Source of the DNA: JALYZC01 sp035997675
GTDB lineage: Bacteria > Actinomycetota > Thermoleophilia > Solirubrobacterales > Solirubrobacteraceae
Direction of reading: 5' to 3'
DNA length: 34,448 nt
Assembly (NCBI GenBank): GCA_035997675.1
Contig: DASYIJ010000011.1
Coordinates: 1 to 34,448, forward strand
Numbering within the stretch: the first letter of the stretch is position 1; every line of letters starts with the position of its first letter. A program made the translations under genes and the position numbers. The notes under the pieces are model-generated. The model worked only from the letters and a program-made list of their open reading frames with translations, was not told where the DNA came from and ran no database searches. This document shows positions 7,895 to 15,019 of this stretch, one piece after another.

Positions 7895-8967
7895 CAGCCG
7901 TGTCGCCTCGCGACCGGCCGGCCGAGCTTGACCATCGACAGGACGTCGACGGCGTCGTCTTCCGGGAGCCCGAGCAGCGCGGCCGTGCGCGACTCGTGAA
8001 TGGCCGGCGTGGTCCAGCCGACGAGGCCCTGCTCGGTCGCCGTCATCAGGATCTCCTGCCCGAGCTCGCCCACCTGGATGAGCACGTGGACGTAGGCGCG
8101 CGAGTGGCGGTAGAGCCAGGCGTACCCGCGCAGGTCGGCGACGACGAAGAGCACGAAGCCCGGGCCCAGGATCCCGCGCTGGCCGTGGACGGCGGCGAGC
8201 ACCGCAGCGTCGTCGGGCGCGTCCGCTGCCCCTAGGAGGCGGTGGGCCTTCCAGTCGTACTCGTACGCCCCCGGGCGAACGCCCTCGACGTCCTGCGCCA
8301 CCACATAGAGGTGCGCCCACGAGTAGAACGAGTTGAGGAGGCGAAACGGGTCGCCGCCGGAGCGGTCGGCGGCCACGGTCCGGAATCCATGCGTCGCCCC
8401 GTGCAGCACCGTCGCCAGGTCCTCGATCCCCGGCGCGATGGACGAGAAGCCGCGCGCCGAGCGGCGCGTCGTCAGCGAGGAGAGCCGGGCCCTTGCCGGC
8501 TCCACGGCGGGCAGGGCCAGCGCGGGGCCGCTCGCCAGCGGTCTTGGCTCGGGATAGGACTCCGAGTCCTGGTAGTCCTCCACCGCGGCGCGGCGCTCGA
8601 GCGTCAGGGCCGCGCGGTCGTCCATCGCCTCCGCCGGCTCCCGGTACGGGATGTCCATCTGGCTGAACATGAGGAACGCCGGCCGCGACCAGCCGTTGCG
8701 CTCCCAGATGGCGAGGGGCTCGCCCTGGGCCGCGGTCACGAGGATCCCGGCGTCGCGGGCGTCCTGCAGCTCTTCCGCGGTGAAGCCATCATCCAGCGCG
8801 GCACTGACGGCCCGCGGCTCCACGAACGCCGTGACGATCTCGGCCGCGCGCGCCCCGGTGAGCCTGAACCGGGTGCCGTCGCGCGCGTCGCAGGCCGCGA
8901 AGCGCCCGTTGCGGCCGCAGTAGCCGAACAGCAGCGGAGACGTGGTGAGCACATCCTCGCCGGTCAC
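7894..8967 (-). CDS. SagB-type (nitroreductase-fold) dehydrogenase, second of a pair
   Basis: 357 aa. Residues 1-85 resemble a small winged-helix or recognition-type domain (RFRLTGARAAEIVTAF, then EELQDARDAGILV). A linker follows, then a nitroreductase-fold domain beginning with RRSARGF (168-174), the Arg-rich FMN-phosphate motif of SagB/ThcOx oxidases. Later come GAYEYDWKAHRLL and the dimer-helix region YVHVLIQVGELGQEILMTA. The PSGGARHP loop seen in its neighbour is replaced by a degenerate SGGDPFRLLNSF. SagB proteins oxidise azolines to azoles in modified peptides. The start GTG 8967 overlaps the previous stop as GTGA. The open frame reaches 9975, but that upstream portion is Arg-rich shadow. 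The specific reaction is unknown. Confidence 0.8.
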   Translation of the reverse strand: MTGEDVLTTSPLLFGYCGRNGRFAACDARDGTRFRLTGARAAEIVTAFVEPRAVSAALDDGFTAEELQDARDAGILVTAAQGEPLAIWERNGWSRPAFLMFSQMDIPYREPAEAMDDRAALTLERRAAVEDYQDSESYPEPRPLASGPALALPAVEPARARLSSLTTRRSARGFSSIAPGIEDLATVLHGATHGFRTVAADRSGGDPFRLLNSFYSWAHLYVVAQDVEGVRPGAYEYDWKAHRLLGAADAPDDAAVLAAVHGQRGILGPGFVLFVVADLRGYAWLYRHSRAYVHVLIQVGELGQEILMTATEQGLVGWTTPAIHESRTAALLGLPEDDAVDVLSMVKLGRPVARRHG

Positions 8968-10019
8968 GGGACCAGTGTCCCCACGTAGAGCGGCGGCTGG
9001 ACGACGCGATCGACGCCGACGAGGTCGGCCACTTCGCTGTCGTGCATCTTCTGGACCGCGTACGTGCGAAAACCCAGCGTTCGCGCGACATGGCGGTAGG
9101 CCATCACGGCGTGGCCGGTGTCCACCAGGATGGCCCGGAAGGACCGGGGATCGCGATAGCGCCACATCGAGCGCTCGACGCGGGAGGTGAACACGAGCGC
9201 GGCCGCGGGCGGAGACGCGTGCTTGGCGAAGAGGTCGAGCGTCGCGTGCGCGAAGGCGTCGCGGTGCTGGCCGCCGCGGACCCGCTCGAGCCTGTGGTGC
9301 TCGACGTCGTAGTGGTAAACGCCGGCGGCGACGCCGGGTACGTCGAACGCCCCGAGAAAGACCTCCGTGGGATGCCGCGCGCCGCCCGAGGGAATGCTCT
9401 TCAGCAGGCATCTGGTGTGGCCGGCGACCTTCATCTGGCCACGCTCGCCGAAGCACACGTCGAGCAGCAGACCGATGCCGTCGCGGCCACGCCGATCGTC
9501 GTCGGGCATCCGCGACAGTCGCTCGTCGGGCGACTCGTCCGCGCTGAGGCGCGGAAGCTCGACGGTGCCGTCGTTGTCGACGTGCTGGTAGAGCGACGGG
9601 GCGGGCGACTCGCTGCGGTAGTCGTCCATCCGCTCCGCGTCGCGGGCGAACGCGCCGCGCTGGTCCATCTGCAGGAACGGGTAGTCGCGCGTTGCGTGGT
9701 GGTAGGCGCGCGCCTCCCGCCATTCGAGCTCGTCCCACCACGCCGGCCCGTTTCGCGGCGGATCTGCGAAGAGCCCGGCCGCCTCGAAGCCCGTCCAGAG
9801 GGGTTCGTGCGCGTCGTCGGGGACTCCGGCGTCGCGCCACGCCGCGGAGGCGCTCGCGCGATCGAACTGGTTCGGGAGTGCGCCCAGGGCCGACAGCGCC
9901 AGCGGGCTGTTGACGATCAGTGGTGGGCGCGCGGACGATGCCTGCGCGACCAGCCGCCTGCGCCCCGCGACCCACGTCGTATGCACGAGGAGCGCAGGGT
10001 GCAGCCGGCGCGGGCCCAT
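8964..10019 (-). CDS. SagB-type (nitroreductase-fold) dehydrogenase, first of a pair
   Basis: 351 aa. Residues 1-90 form a helical or winged-helix-like region (EPLWTGFEAAGLF). They are followed by YHHATRDYPFLQMD and DDYRSESPAPS, a linker typical of peptide-maturation SagB-like dehydrogenases. The nitroreductase domain carries the canonical PSGGARHPTEVF (210-221) and GVYHYD (233-238) FMN-site segments, then MWRYRDPRSFRAILVDTGH, the tail helix and PPLYVGTL. The N-terminal RRSxRxF motif is compressed (DRRGRDGIGLLL). Start is ATG 10019, 19 bases after the 51-aa peptide gene, and the end overlaps the next SagB-like gene by 4 bases. Known SagB enzymes are FMN-dependent and act with YcaO partners, but no YcaO gene is visible here. 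Confidence 0.82.
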   Translation of the reverse strand: MGPRRLHPALLVHTTWVAGRRRLVAQASSARPPLIVNSPLALSALGALPNQFDRASASAAWRDAGVPDDAHEPLWTGFEAAGLFADPPRNGPAWWDELEWREARAYHHATRDYPFLQMDQRGAFARDAERMDDYRSESPAPSLYQHVDNDGTVELPRLSADESPDERLSRMPDDDRRGRDGIGLLLDVCFGERGQMKVAGHTRCLLKSIPSGGARHPTEVFLGAFDVPGVAAGVYHYDVEHHRLERVRGGQHRDAFAHATLDLFAKHASPPAAALVFTSRVERSMWRYRDPRSFRAILVDTGHAVMAYRHVARTLGFRTYAVQKMHDSEVADLVGVDRVVQPPLYVGTLVP

Positions 10020-10038
10020 GGGGGCCGGTCCGAGCCCG

Positions 10039-10194
10039 TCAGGACTCGTCAGACTCGGCGACCTCGTCGTCCGGCGGGTTCGCCTCGACCCACTCGACGG
10101 GGTGAGCGCTCTGCGAAAGCGCCCGGACCACCGTCTCGTCGGGTGCGAGCTCGACGAGCGGTTCGGTCTTGCGCTGGCCGTCGGTCGGGTCCAT
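10039..10194 (-). CDS. 51-aa acidic peptide, candidate RiPP precursor for the SagB-like pair
   Basis: Short frame with a strong AGGGGG Shine-Dalgarno site 5 bases before ATG 10194 and a promoter-like sequence upstream. The N-terminal half looks leader-like and helical (TEPLVELAPDETVVRAL). The C-terminal half contains HPVEWVEANPP followed by an acidic Ser-containing tail (DDEVAESDES). There are no Cys residues, one Trp and five Ser in all. It is followed after 19 bases by two overlapping SagB-type dehydrogenase genes and a coupled hydrolase. Known RiPP loci have this order of precursor then enzymes, so a substrate role is inferred. I recognise no precursor family. It could instead be a small regulatory or accessory subunit. 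Confidence 0.6.
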   Translation of the reverse strand: MDPTDGQRKTEPLVELAPDETVVRALSQSAHPVEWVEANPPDDEVAESDES

Positions 10195-10226
10195 GTGATC
10201 CCCCTAGCTCGTTTGGGAAAGCGGTG

Positions 10227-10255
10227 ATCCTATTCCGGGGCCCCGGGATCGGCAA
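10227..10255 (-). promoter_or_regulatory. Promoter of the peptide/SagB operon with a palindromic spacer
   Basis: On the minus strand TTGCCG (10255-10250) and TAGGAT (10232-10227) are separated by exactly 17 bases, each matching consensus at 4 of 6 positions. The spacer contains a perfect 12-bp palindrome, CCGGGGCCCCGG (10235-10246), a possible operator. Predicted transcription starts near 10220, giving a leader of about 25 bases that carries the AGGGGG site. The element sits in the 86-base divergent gap with the O-methyltransferase. Confidence 0.45.
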
Positions 10256-10280
10256 GGAAACTCGGCGGTATCGTGCGCGC

Positions 10281-11057
10281 ATGTCGGCGCCGGCCTGGAA
10301 CCCGCTCAGGGAGGTCCGCGAAATCGCGTCCCTGGCCCACAGGCGCGTCGCGAGCTCCGACCCGCGCGACCGCGACGACGCCGGGTACAAGCTCACCGTC
10401 CGATTCGCCCGCTGGGCGCTGCCGGGGTACGTCGCGACGAAGGGCGGCAAGAGCTGGTTCGCCGACGCCGAGTTCTTCCGCGCCTACGACCGGCTCGTCC
10501 CCGGTGACTCCCGCCGCTCCGCGGAGCGCAAGTACTTCCTGCGGTCGGTACTTTCGCTCGCCGACGGGCTTCCCGGCGACACCGCGGAGTGCGGCGTCTG
10601 GAACGGAGCCTCCTCGTGGTTCATCTGCCGCCACTTCGCCGGTGTCGGCAAGACCCACCACGCGTTCGACTCGTTCGAGGGCCTTCCGGAACCGGCGCCG
10701 GTCGACGGCGGCTACTGGCGCCGAGGCGACTGTTTCGCCACCGAGGCCGACGCCCGCGCCAACCTCGCGGAATTCCCGGCGACGCTCTACCGGGGTTGGA
10801 TCCCGGACCGCTTCCCCGAGATCGAGGACCGTCGCTTCTGCTTCGTCAACGTTGACGTCGACCTCTACGAGCCGACGCGCGACTCCATCGAGTTCTTCTA
10901 CCCGCGCATGGTCGCCGGCGGCGTGATGCTCTTCGACGACCACGGGTCGGCGATGCAGAGCCCGGGCGCGGCCAGGGCGATCGACGAGTTCATGGCGACG
11001 CGCCCCGAGCCGCTGATCACGGCGCCCACGGCACAGGCGTTCCTCGTCAAGCGCTGA
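10281..11057 (+). CDS. TylF/MycF-type SAM-dependent O-methyltransferase
   Basis: 258 aa, the usual size for the macrocin-O-methyltransferase (TylF) family, metal-dependent enzymes that methylate hydroxyls on sugars or natural products. Visible family segments are AECGVWNGASSWF (SAM-binding loop), HHAFDSFEGLPEP, the metal-binding FVNVDVDLYEPT, and GGVMLFDDHG with its Asp pair. Start is ATG 10281. The open frame runs far upstream but that part is antisense to the SagB-like genes. It diverges from the peptide/SagB operon across 86 bases, so a tailoring role there is conceivable. It could equally serve the nearby polysaccharide-type genes. It ends 3 bases before the convergent BNR protein gene. 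Confidence 0.85.
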   Translation: MSAPAWNPLREVREIASLAHRRVASSDPRDRDDAGYKLTVRFARWALPGYVATKGGKSWFADAEFFRAYDRLVPGDSRRSAERKYFLRSVLSLADGLPGDTAECGVWNGASSWFICRHFAGVGKTHHAFDSFEGLPEPAPVDGGYWRRGDCFATEADARANLAEFPATLYRGWIPDRFPEIEDRRFCFVNVDVDLYEPTRDSIEFFYPRMVAGGVMLFDDHGSAMQSPGAARAIDEFMATRPEPLITAPTAQAFLVKR

Positions 11058-11060
11058 GCG

Positions 11061-12581
11061 CTAGCCGCAGGTTTGCCCGGTGAGGCCCGGCCCGCTGTTC
11101 TGGCGGATGAACATGGGATGGGAATTCGGCGACGGGTTGCCGGTGACGGCGTCCGTGAGCTTCGTGTCGCCCGTGGCGACGTTGAGACAACCGCGCGAGT
11201 CGGTGTTGACCGTGAAGTAGTCGCCGAGCCGGCGATCCTCCCCGGTCACCCCCACCGTGGCGGCGCAGACCGTGCCGCCGGCGCAGATGGCACCGCTGTG
11301 AATCGGGGTGCCGGCCGCATCGACGGTCGTCTGGTCGGGGGTCGCGCTCGTCGCGCCGGTGATCCTCGACGCCATCACCGAGACGTTCCCGGTGCCGCAG
11401 TCGGGGTCGGTGACCCGGTCGTACTGGTACCAGACCACGCCCACGTTGCCGGCGCCTCCGGCCGTGACCCACGGCCAGAGCACCCGATGGCCGGCCGAGC
11501 GGGCCACGGTACGCGGCGCGCTCCACGTCTGGCCGCCGTCGGTCGACACGGCCATCTGGACGGAGTTGGCGAGAGGCGTCGCCGCGGACGACGAGCCGCC
11601 GAACGTCTCGCTCCCGGAGTCGGTGGGCGGACAGCCGTTGGCGGACGTGGTGTCGCGCTCGTTGGTGTCCCAGACGAGGTAGTAGTTGCCGGCCGAGTCG
11701 ATGGCCATCGCGGGCCAGTGGGAGTAGGCCGTCGTGTTGGCGATGCGGACCTGGCTGAACTTCGCCGACGGGTTGCTGAACGCATTGCTGGCATCGGGCA
11801 GGAGGCCCACGCCGACGCCGTTGACCTTCCCGTTGGCGTCCTGGTAGTAGATCGGCTCCACCAGGTTGCCGCGCCCGTGGTCGTAGAAGAGCTTGCCGCT
11901 GCCGCCGAAGCTGCCGCCGTCCGGCGTGCTGCCGCTGTCGGCGATGCCGTTGGCGCTGCACGACTTCCCGGCGTCGGTGCTGTGGAAGACGTTGTGCCCG
12001 GACGGTTGGTCCGAGTTCGTCGCGAGGAACGCCTCGTTCGCCTTGCCGCCGGCCAGCCACGGGCGGTCGCCCTCGTGGCACTGCGGCGTGCCCGTCGGCC
12101 AGGTCTTCCCGCCGTCCTGCGAGGAGAAGAGCGCGTCGTTGGCCAGGTCGATGCCGGTGTTGTAGATGTTCCCGCTCTCGTCCTGCGTGAGGTCGGGGTC
12201 GCTGAAGCCCGTGTTGACGAGCGGGTCGGTGAAGAACCCGGCGAGGTGGTTGACGACCTGCCAGCTCGCGCCGTTGTCGGCCGAGGTCCAGATGTTGACC
12301 TGGTTGCGGTAGTTCGCGATCCAGCCGCCCGATTCCGCCGGCGCGCCCGGGATGTTGCTGGAGAAGAGGTGTGTCGTGCCCTCGTGGGACGTGTAGACGA
12401 GACGCCCGGACTTGGGTGCGTAGGCGACCGAGGGCTCCCCGCCGGCCAGCGTCTTGTCCACGTACACCGGCGCCGCGAATCCGAGCGGCGCGGCGTGCAC
12501 CGTCGCCGGAAGCAGAAGCACTGCCGCCAGCGCGAGCAGCATCGCCCGGCTGCGCTCGCCGATCCCGAGAAGTCGCCTCAT
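11061..12581 (-). CDS. Secreted BNR/Asp-box repeat protein (sialidase-like beta-propeller)
   Basis: 506 aa with a signal peptide (basic RRLLGIGERSR, hydrophobic MLLALAAVLLL, then VHAAP). Four Asp-box-like repeats are visible: TSADNGASW, SSQDGGKTW, HSTDAGKSC and VSTDGGQTW, the hallmark of six- or seven-bladed propellers in sialidases and sortilin-like proteins. Six or more Cys, some near the C-terminus (GAICAGGTVCAATV, DSRGCLNV, TGQTCG), suggest disulfides in the exported protein. I do not see the complete Arg triad and Tyr/Glu pair needed to call a sialidase, so enzymatic activity is uncertain. Start ATG 12581 has GGAAGG 8 bases upstream. ATG 12614 is an alternative. It is convergent with the O-methyltransferase. 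Confidence 0.8.
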   Translation of the reverse strand: MRRLLGIGERSRAMLLALAAVLLLPATVHAAPLGFAAPVYVDKTLAGGEPSVAYAPKSGRLVYTSHEGTTHLFSSNIPGAPAESGGWIANYRNQVNIWTSADNGASWQVVNHLAGFFTDPLVNTGFSDPDLTQDESGNIYNTGIDLANDALFSSQDGGKTWPTGTPQCHEGDRPWLAGGKANEAFLATNSDQPSGHNVFHSTDAGKSCSANGIADSGSTPDGGSFGGSGKLFYDHGRGNLVEPIYYQDANGKVNGVGVGLLPDASNAFSNPSAKFSQVRIANTTAYSHWPAMAIDSAGNYYLVWDTNERDTTSANGCPPTDSGSETFGGSSSAATPLANSVQMAVSTDGGQTWSAPRTVARSAGHRVLWPWVTAGGAGNVGVVWYQYDRVTDPDCGTGNVSVMASRITGATSATPDQTTVDAAGTPIHSGAICAGGTVCAATVGVTGEDRRLGDYFTVNTDSRGCLNVATGDTKLTDAVTGNPSPNSHPMFIRQNSGPGLTGQTCG

Positions 12582-12703
12582 TGCCCCCGCCTTCCGTCCG
12601 CTGCCTACGCGCATGCCGTCCCGCGGCGGTGCGCCCTAATTTCAGGATATTGATTCCCCGCGGCCGAAGGATGCAAACGCCGGTGGCCTGCGGGGGGTGA
12701 CGA

Positions 12704-13165
12704 TCAGGCGCCGGCCGCGTCGGGCATGCCCAGTGCCCGGAGCGCCTCGGCCTTCTCCTGGTAGAGCGTCCACCTGACGATGCGTGTGCCGCGGAAGGTG
12801 ACGACGAGCACGCTCCGGGCCGCGACCTCGATCCCGTCCCGACCCGACATGCGCGCGCGGTTCGGCGCCACGACGTGGTCACCGCATTCGATGAACTCGT
12901 TCACGTCGACGGTGACGCTCTCGAAGGTCTCGATGAGATTGGTCCAGAACCTTCGGCAGGCGTCGTATCCGCGGTAGATGCCGGCTTCGACACCGCGGGA
13001 GCGCGACCAGTCGAGCTCGGCCTCGCGATCGACCGCGCGCAACGCGGCGTCGAGGTCGCGCTGGTTGAAGGCGTCGATCGCCCGGCGAACCGTCCCGACG
13101 TTCGCCCGCGACGCCGAGGGTCCCTCGGGACCGGCACGCCGCACGTCCTGCACTTCCAGCTCCAT
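12704..13165 (-). CDS. SnoaL-like / NTF2-fold protein
   Basis: 153 aa with the pattern of a stand-alone NTF2-like cone: helix VGTVRRAIDAFNQRDLDAALRAVD, then ELDWSRSRGVEAGIYRGYDACRRFWTNL, the strand ESVTVDVNEFIECGDHVVA and the final IVRWTLYQEKAEAL. Such SnoaL-like proteins can be cyclases, isomerases or ligand-binding proteins, and most actinobacterial copies have no assigned substrate. It lies 89 bases or more upstream of the BNR gene and downstream of the 107-aa unknown, all on the minus strand, but the gaps (about 90-120 bases) argue against a tight operon. Confidence 0.8.
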   Translation of the reverse strand: MELEVQDVRRAGPEGPSASRANVGTVRRAIDAFNQRDLDAALRAVDREAELDWSRSRGVEAGIYRGYDACRRFWTNLIETFESVTVDVNEFIECGDHVVAPNRARMSGRDGIEVAARSVLVVTFRGTRIVRWTLYQEKAEALRALGMPDAAGA

Positions 13166-13261
13166 GGTTTCTCCGCGTCTCGGCGATGGGCCGCCGGTGG
13201 ATCCGAGTGGCCCTTGGCTCCCTTAGACGCCGGCCGCCTCCGGTTTCATCCCTGCGACCGG

Positions 13262-13585
13262 CTAGGGATGCTGCGCCACGAGCTCGCGGAGCGTGACGAG
13301 AGAGTCGGCCGGCCGCTCGCGCATCGCCTGCAGCGCGCCGAGCGCCTCGTCGATGGCCTCGAGCGTCACGTCCGGCGTCTCGACGCAGTAGCGGGCGAGC
13401 CACCGGCAGGCGGCCCGATCGTACCGGCCGGGCTCCGCGTCGGCGAGCAGCGCGCACACCGCCGCCGCGTCGGCGAGTGGGACGCGGGGCAGCTCGGCGG
13501 CCGCGTGGCGGATCAGGTCGAGGTCACGGTGGGCGAGCGCGCGGCGGAACCGCGCATAGCTGTGACCCTTCGTGGACACGAACAC
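13262..13585 (-). CDS. Small uncharacterised helical protein (107 aa)
   Basis: GTG start at 13585. The product appears entirely helical, with stretches such as RFRRALAHRDLDLIRHAAAEL, DAAAVCALLADAEP and RAACRWLARYCVETP, then TLEAIDEALGALQAM. There are no membrane segments, signal peptide or metal motif (two Cys, not paired). I do not recognise a named domain, although the composition looks like a genuine conserved protein rather than a shadow frame. It lies 50 bases downstream of the LuxR-type regulator on the same strand and could be co-transcribed with it. Confidence 0.65.
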   Translation of the reverse strand: MFVSTKGHSYARFRRALAHRDLDLIRHAAAELPRVPLADAAAVCALLADAEPGRYDRAACRWLARYCVETPDVTLEAIDEALGALQAMRERPADSLVTLRELVAQHP

Positions 13586-13635
13586 ATGTTCGCATGGGAG
13601 TCCAGCTCGATCTACCGAGCGCTGAAGGCGCTTGG

Positions 13636-14616
13636 CTATTCGATGAAGCCGTGGCGCAGCGCGGCTGCGACGGCGCCGGCCCTATCGCTCACGCCGAGCT
13701 TGCCGTAGATGTTGCGCAGATGAGTCTTGATCGTGGCGCCGCTCACGGCCAGCAGGTCGGCGATCTGCTCTGAGGTGAGGCCGTGAGAGGCAAGGGTGAG
13801 GACCTCGGTCTCGCGTGAGGTCGGCGAGGGCAGACCGGCAGATGAGCCAACGGTGTCGCGGGCGCTGAGCCGAGCCGCGCTGTCCCTGGCTTGGTCCGCC
13901 GACCGGCGACCTCTGGCGGCCACCTGGCGCTCAATTGCCTCGTCGTCGCTGCGACCGGCCAGGCGATGGCCGTCGGCTCTCTGATCTGCCAGCACGGCGG
14001 CATCTTCCATGCGCTCCGCCATCCGCTCGTGTGCCCTGGCGGCGGCGGCGAATGCGCTCGCGGGCTTCGCGATCGCCAGCACCGCCTCGGTGCGGCCGTC
14101 GTCGCCGACCACCGGCACCGCGTCCACCGAGTACGCGTGGCCGTAACTCATGAAGGAATAGCGGCGGCGCTCGCCGGTCAGCGCGGCCCGATAGTTCTCC
14201 ACCGCCAGCGTGCGAATCGGGGTGGGTATCTCCGAGATGTCGGGGAGTTGGCGACCCGCGAACAGGCCGTCGTCAAACCAGGGCAGTCGCAGAATCGACT
14301 CGCCCTCGGCCCTCTGCACGACCAGCTCCCGGTCCATGATGAAACACGTCGGGTCGGGCAGGATCCGCCGAGCCCGAGCGCGCGGACGCTGAGCCACACG
14401 GCCGGCGAGGAAGCCCAGCGCCAACATTTCGCTCGCGGCTTCCTCGCTGCGGTCGTTGCCCGTGAGCGCCTTGAAGTCACCGGGTGGTCTCTGCAACCGC
14501 TCGGCTTCCGTCAGATCGATACCGGCGGCCTCGAGGGCCGTCACCGCACTACCGTGCTCGCGGGCAAGGCCTAGTGCCGCCAGGAGGGCGGTTGCCGTGT
14601 TCATGTCGATGTTCAC
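13636..14616 (-). CDS. PAS-LuxR-type transcriptional regulator
   Basis: About 326 aa. The middle (roughly residues 80-190) matches a PAS fold: CFIMDRELVVQRAEGES, LPWFDDGLFAGRQLPD, YRAALTGERRRYSF and YSVDAVPVVGDDGRTEAVLAIA. An Ala/Arg-rich helical linker follows. The C-terminal 65 residues are a GerE/LuxR helix-turn-helix (SPTSRETEVLTLASHGLTSEQIADLL, read as two parts, then GATIKTHLRNIYGKLGVSDR). It is a DNA-binding regulator whose PAS domain probably senses a small ligand. GTG 14616 has AGGGA 9 bases upstream. ATG 14604 is an alternative. GTG 14664 falls inside a palindrome that looks like promoter DNA. Two dyads upstream suggest autoregulation. Confidence 0.85.
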   Translation of the reverse strand: MNIDMNTATALLAALGLAREHGSAVTALEAAGIDLTEAERLQRPPGDFKALTGNDRSEEAASEMLALGFLAGRVAQRPRARARRILPDPTCFIMDRELVVQRAEGESILRLPWFDDGLFAGRQLPDISEIPTPIRTLAVENYRAALTGERRRYSFMSYGHAYSVDAVPVVGDDGRTEAVLAIAKPASAFAAAARAHERMAERMEDAAVLADQRADGHRLAGRSDDEAIERQVAARGRRSADQARDSAARLSARDTVGSSAGLPSPTSRETEVLTLASHGLTSEQIADLLAVSGATIKTHLRNIYGKLGVSDRAGAVAAALRHGFIE

Positions 14617-14632
14617 GAGCAGTGATCCCTGA

Positions 14633-14664
14633 AGACAGACCTGTCTAGCGTGACTATAGGTCAC
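14633..14664. promoter_or_regulatory. Two adjacent dyads at the luxR promoter (candidate operators)
   Basis: AGACAG-AC-CTGTCT (14633-14646) and GTGAC-TATAG-GTCAC (14650-14664) are inverted repeats lying 3 bases apart. Read on the minus strand the second contains TATAGT, a 5/6 match to the -10 consensus for the LuxR-type gene. Read on the plus strand AAGACA (14632-14637), 17 bases and TATAGG (14655-14660) form a weak promoter towards the small-RNA region. This suggests a bidirectional, regulator-controlled promoter. Confidence 0.45.
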
Positions 14665-14777
14665 CAGAGCGCTCGGTTCGGTCGTCGTCCGCTGTCTCTG
14701 GTTCCTAAATCATGCGCGCGGGGTACGGTCATTACCGCTCGCAGAGAGGCCCCGCCTTTGGCGGGGCCTCTCTTTTT
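14663..14777 (+). ncRNA. Candidate small RNA ending in a perfect intrinsic terminator
   Basis: No plus-strand CDS exists for 3.5 kb upstream, yet a textbook terminator ends this interval. A second structure occupies its 5' end: ACCAGAG (14663-14669) pairs perfectly with CTCTGGT (14696-14702). A weak plus-strand promoter lies at 14632-14660. A short transcript of about 110 bases is therefore likely. I recognise no RNA family. The sequence has no convincing open frame. Confidence 0.4.
14743..14777 (+). terminator. Rho-independent terminator, plus-strand orientation
   Basis: AGAGAGGCCCCGCC (14743-14756) and GGCGGGGCCTCTCT (14760-14773) form a perfect 14-bp stem with a TTT loop. The T run from 14773 to 14777 follows immediately. 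On the minus strand the sequence after the stem is not U-rich, so the orientation is plus. Confidence 0.8.
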
Positions 14778-15019
14778 GCCGGATGCCCGGCGATTTGGTG
14801 GTGCGCGCTGTGTGGCCTATTGCAGAAGTCGCCCCTCATGTTCCCGGCGTGAGCACAAGCCCACCGATGGCGCTCAGCCGACATGGCGGCCCGCTCTGGC
14901 ACTCCCTCTTCCAGAAGGGCCCATCTCCCCGTCCGCAGGGGGGACGGGGGCCTGCCTCAGTGCCCTCGGCGATCGCGGTGGGCGCTGACGGCCCCGTAAC
15001 CGCCGGCGGGCCTACGGGA
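14778..15019. other. Gene-less stretch between the terminator and the CAU tRNA
   Basis: I find no convincing gene here. One hairpin is visible: CCCCGTCC (14927-14934) with GGACGGGG (14942-14949). It could end the leftward tRNA transcript but lacks a U tract. An open plus-strand frame crossing this region is the antisense of the tRNA at its end and looks spurious. Confidence 0.5.

Noticed and set aside
8968..9975. N-terminal extension of the second SagB-like gene as one 693-aa protein
   Set aside because: The added 330 residues are Arg/Ala-rich and out of frame over the first SagB-like gene, which has full family motifs. A GTGA overlap gives a good internal start.
11061..12581. Confident assignment of the BNR protein as a sialidase
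   Set aside because: Asp-boxes are clear, but a complete catalytic Arg triad and Tyr/Glu pair were not identified, so only the repeat fold is supported.
11073..12653. 526-aa plus-strand frame opposite the BNR-repeat gene
   Set aside because: Composition is Val/Arg/Gly/Asp-rich shadow; the minus strand has a signal peptide and Asp-boxes.
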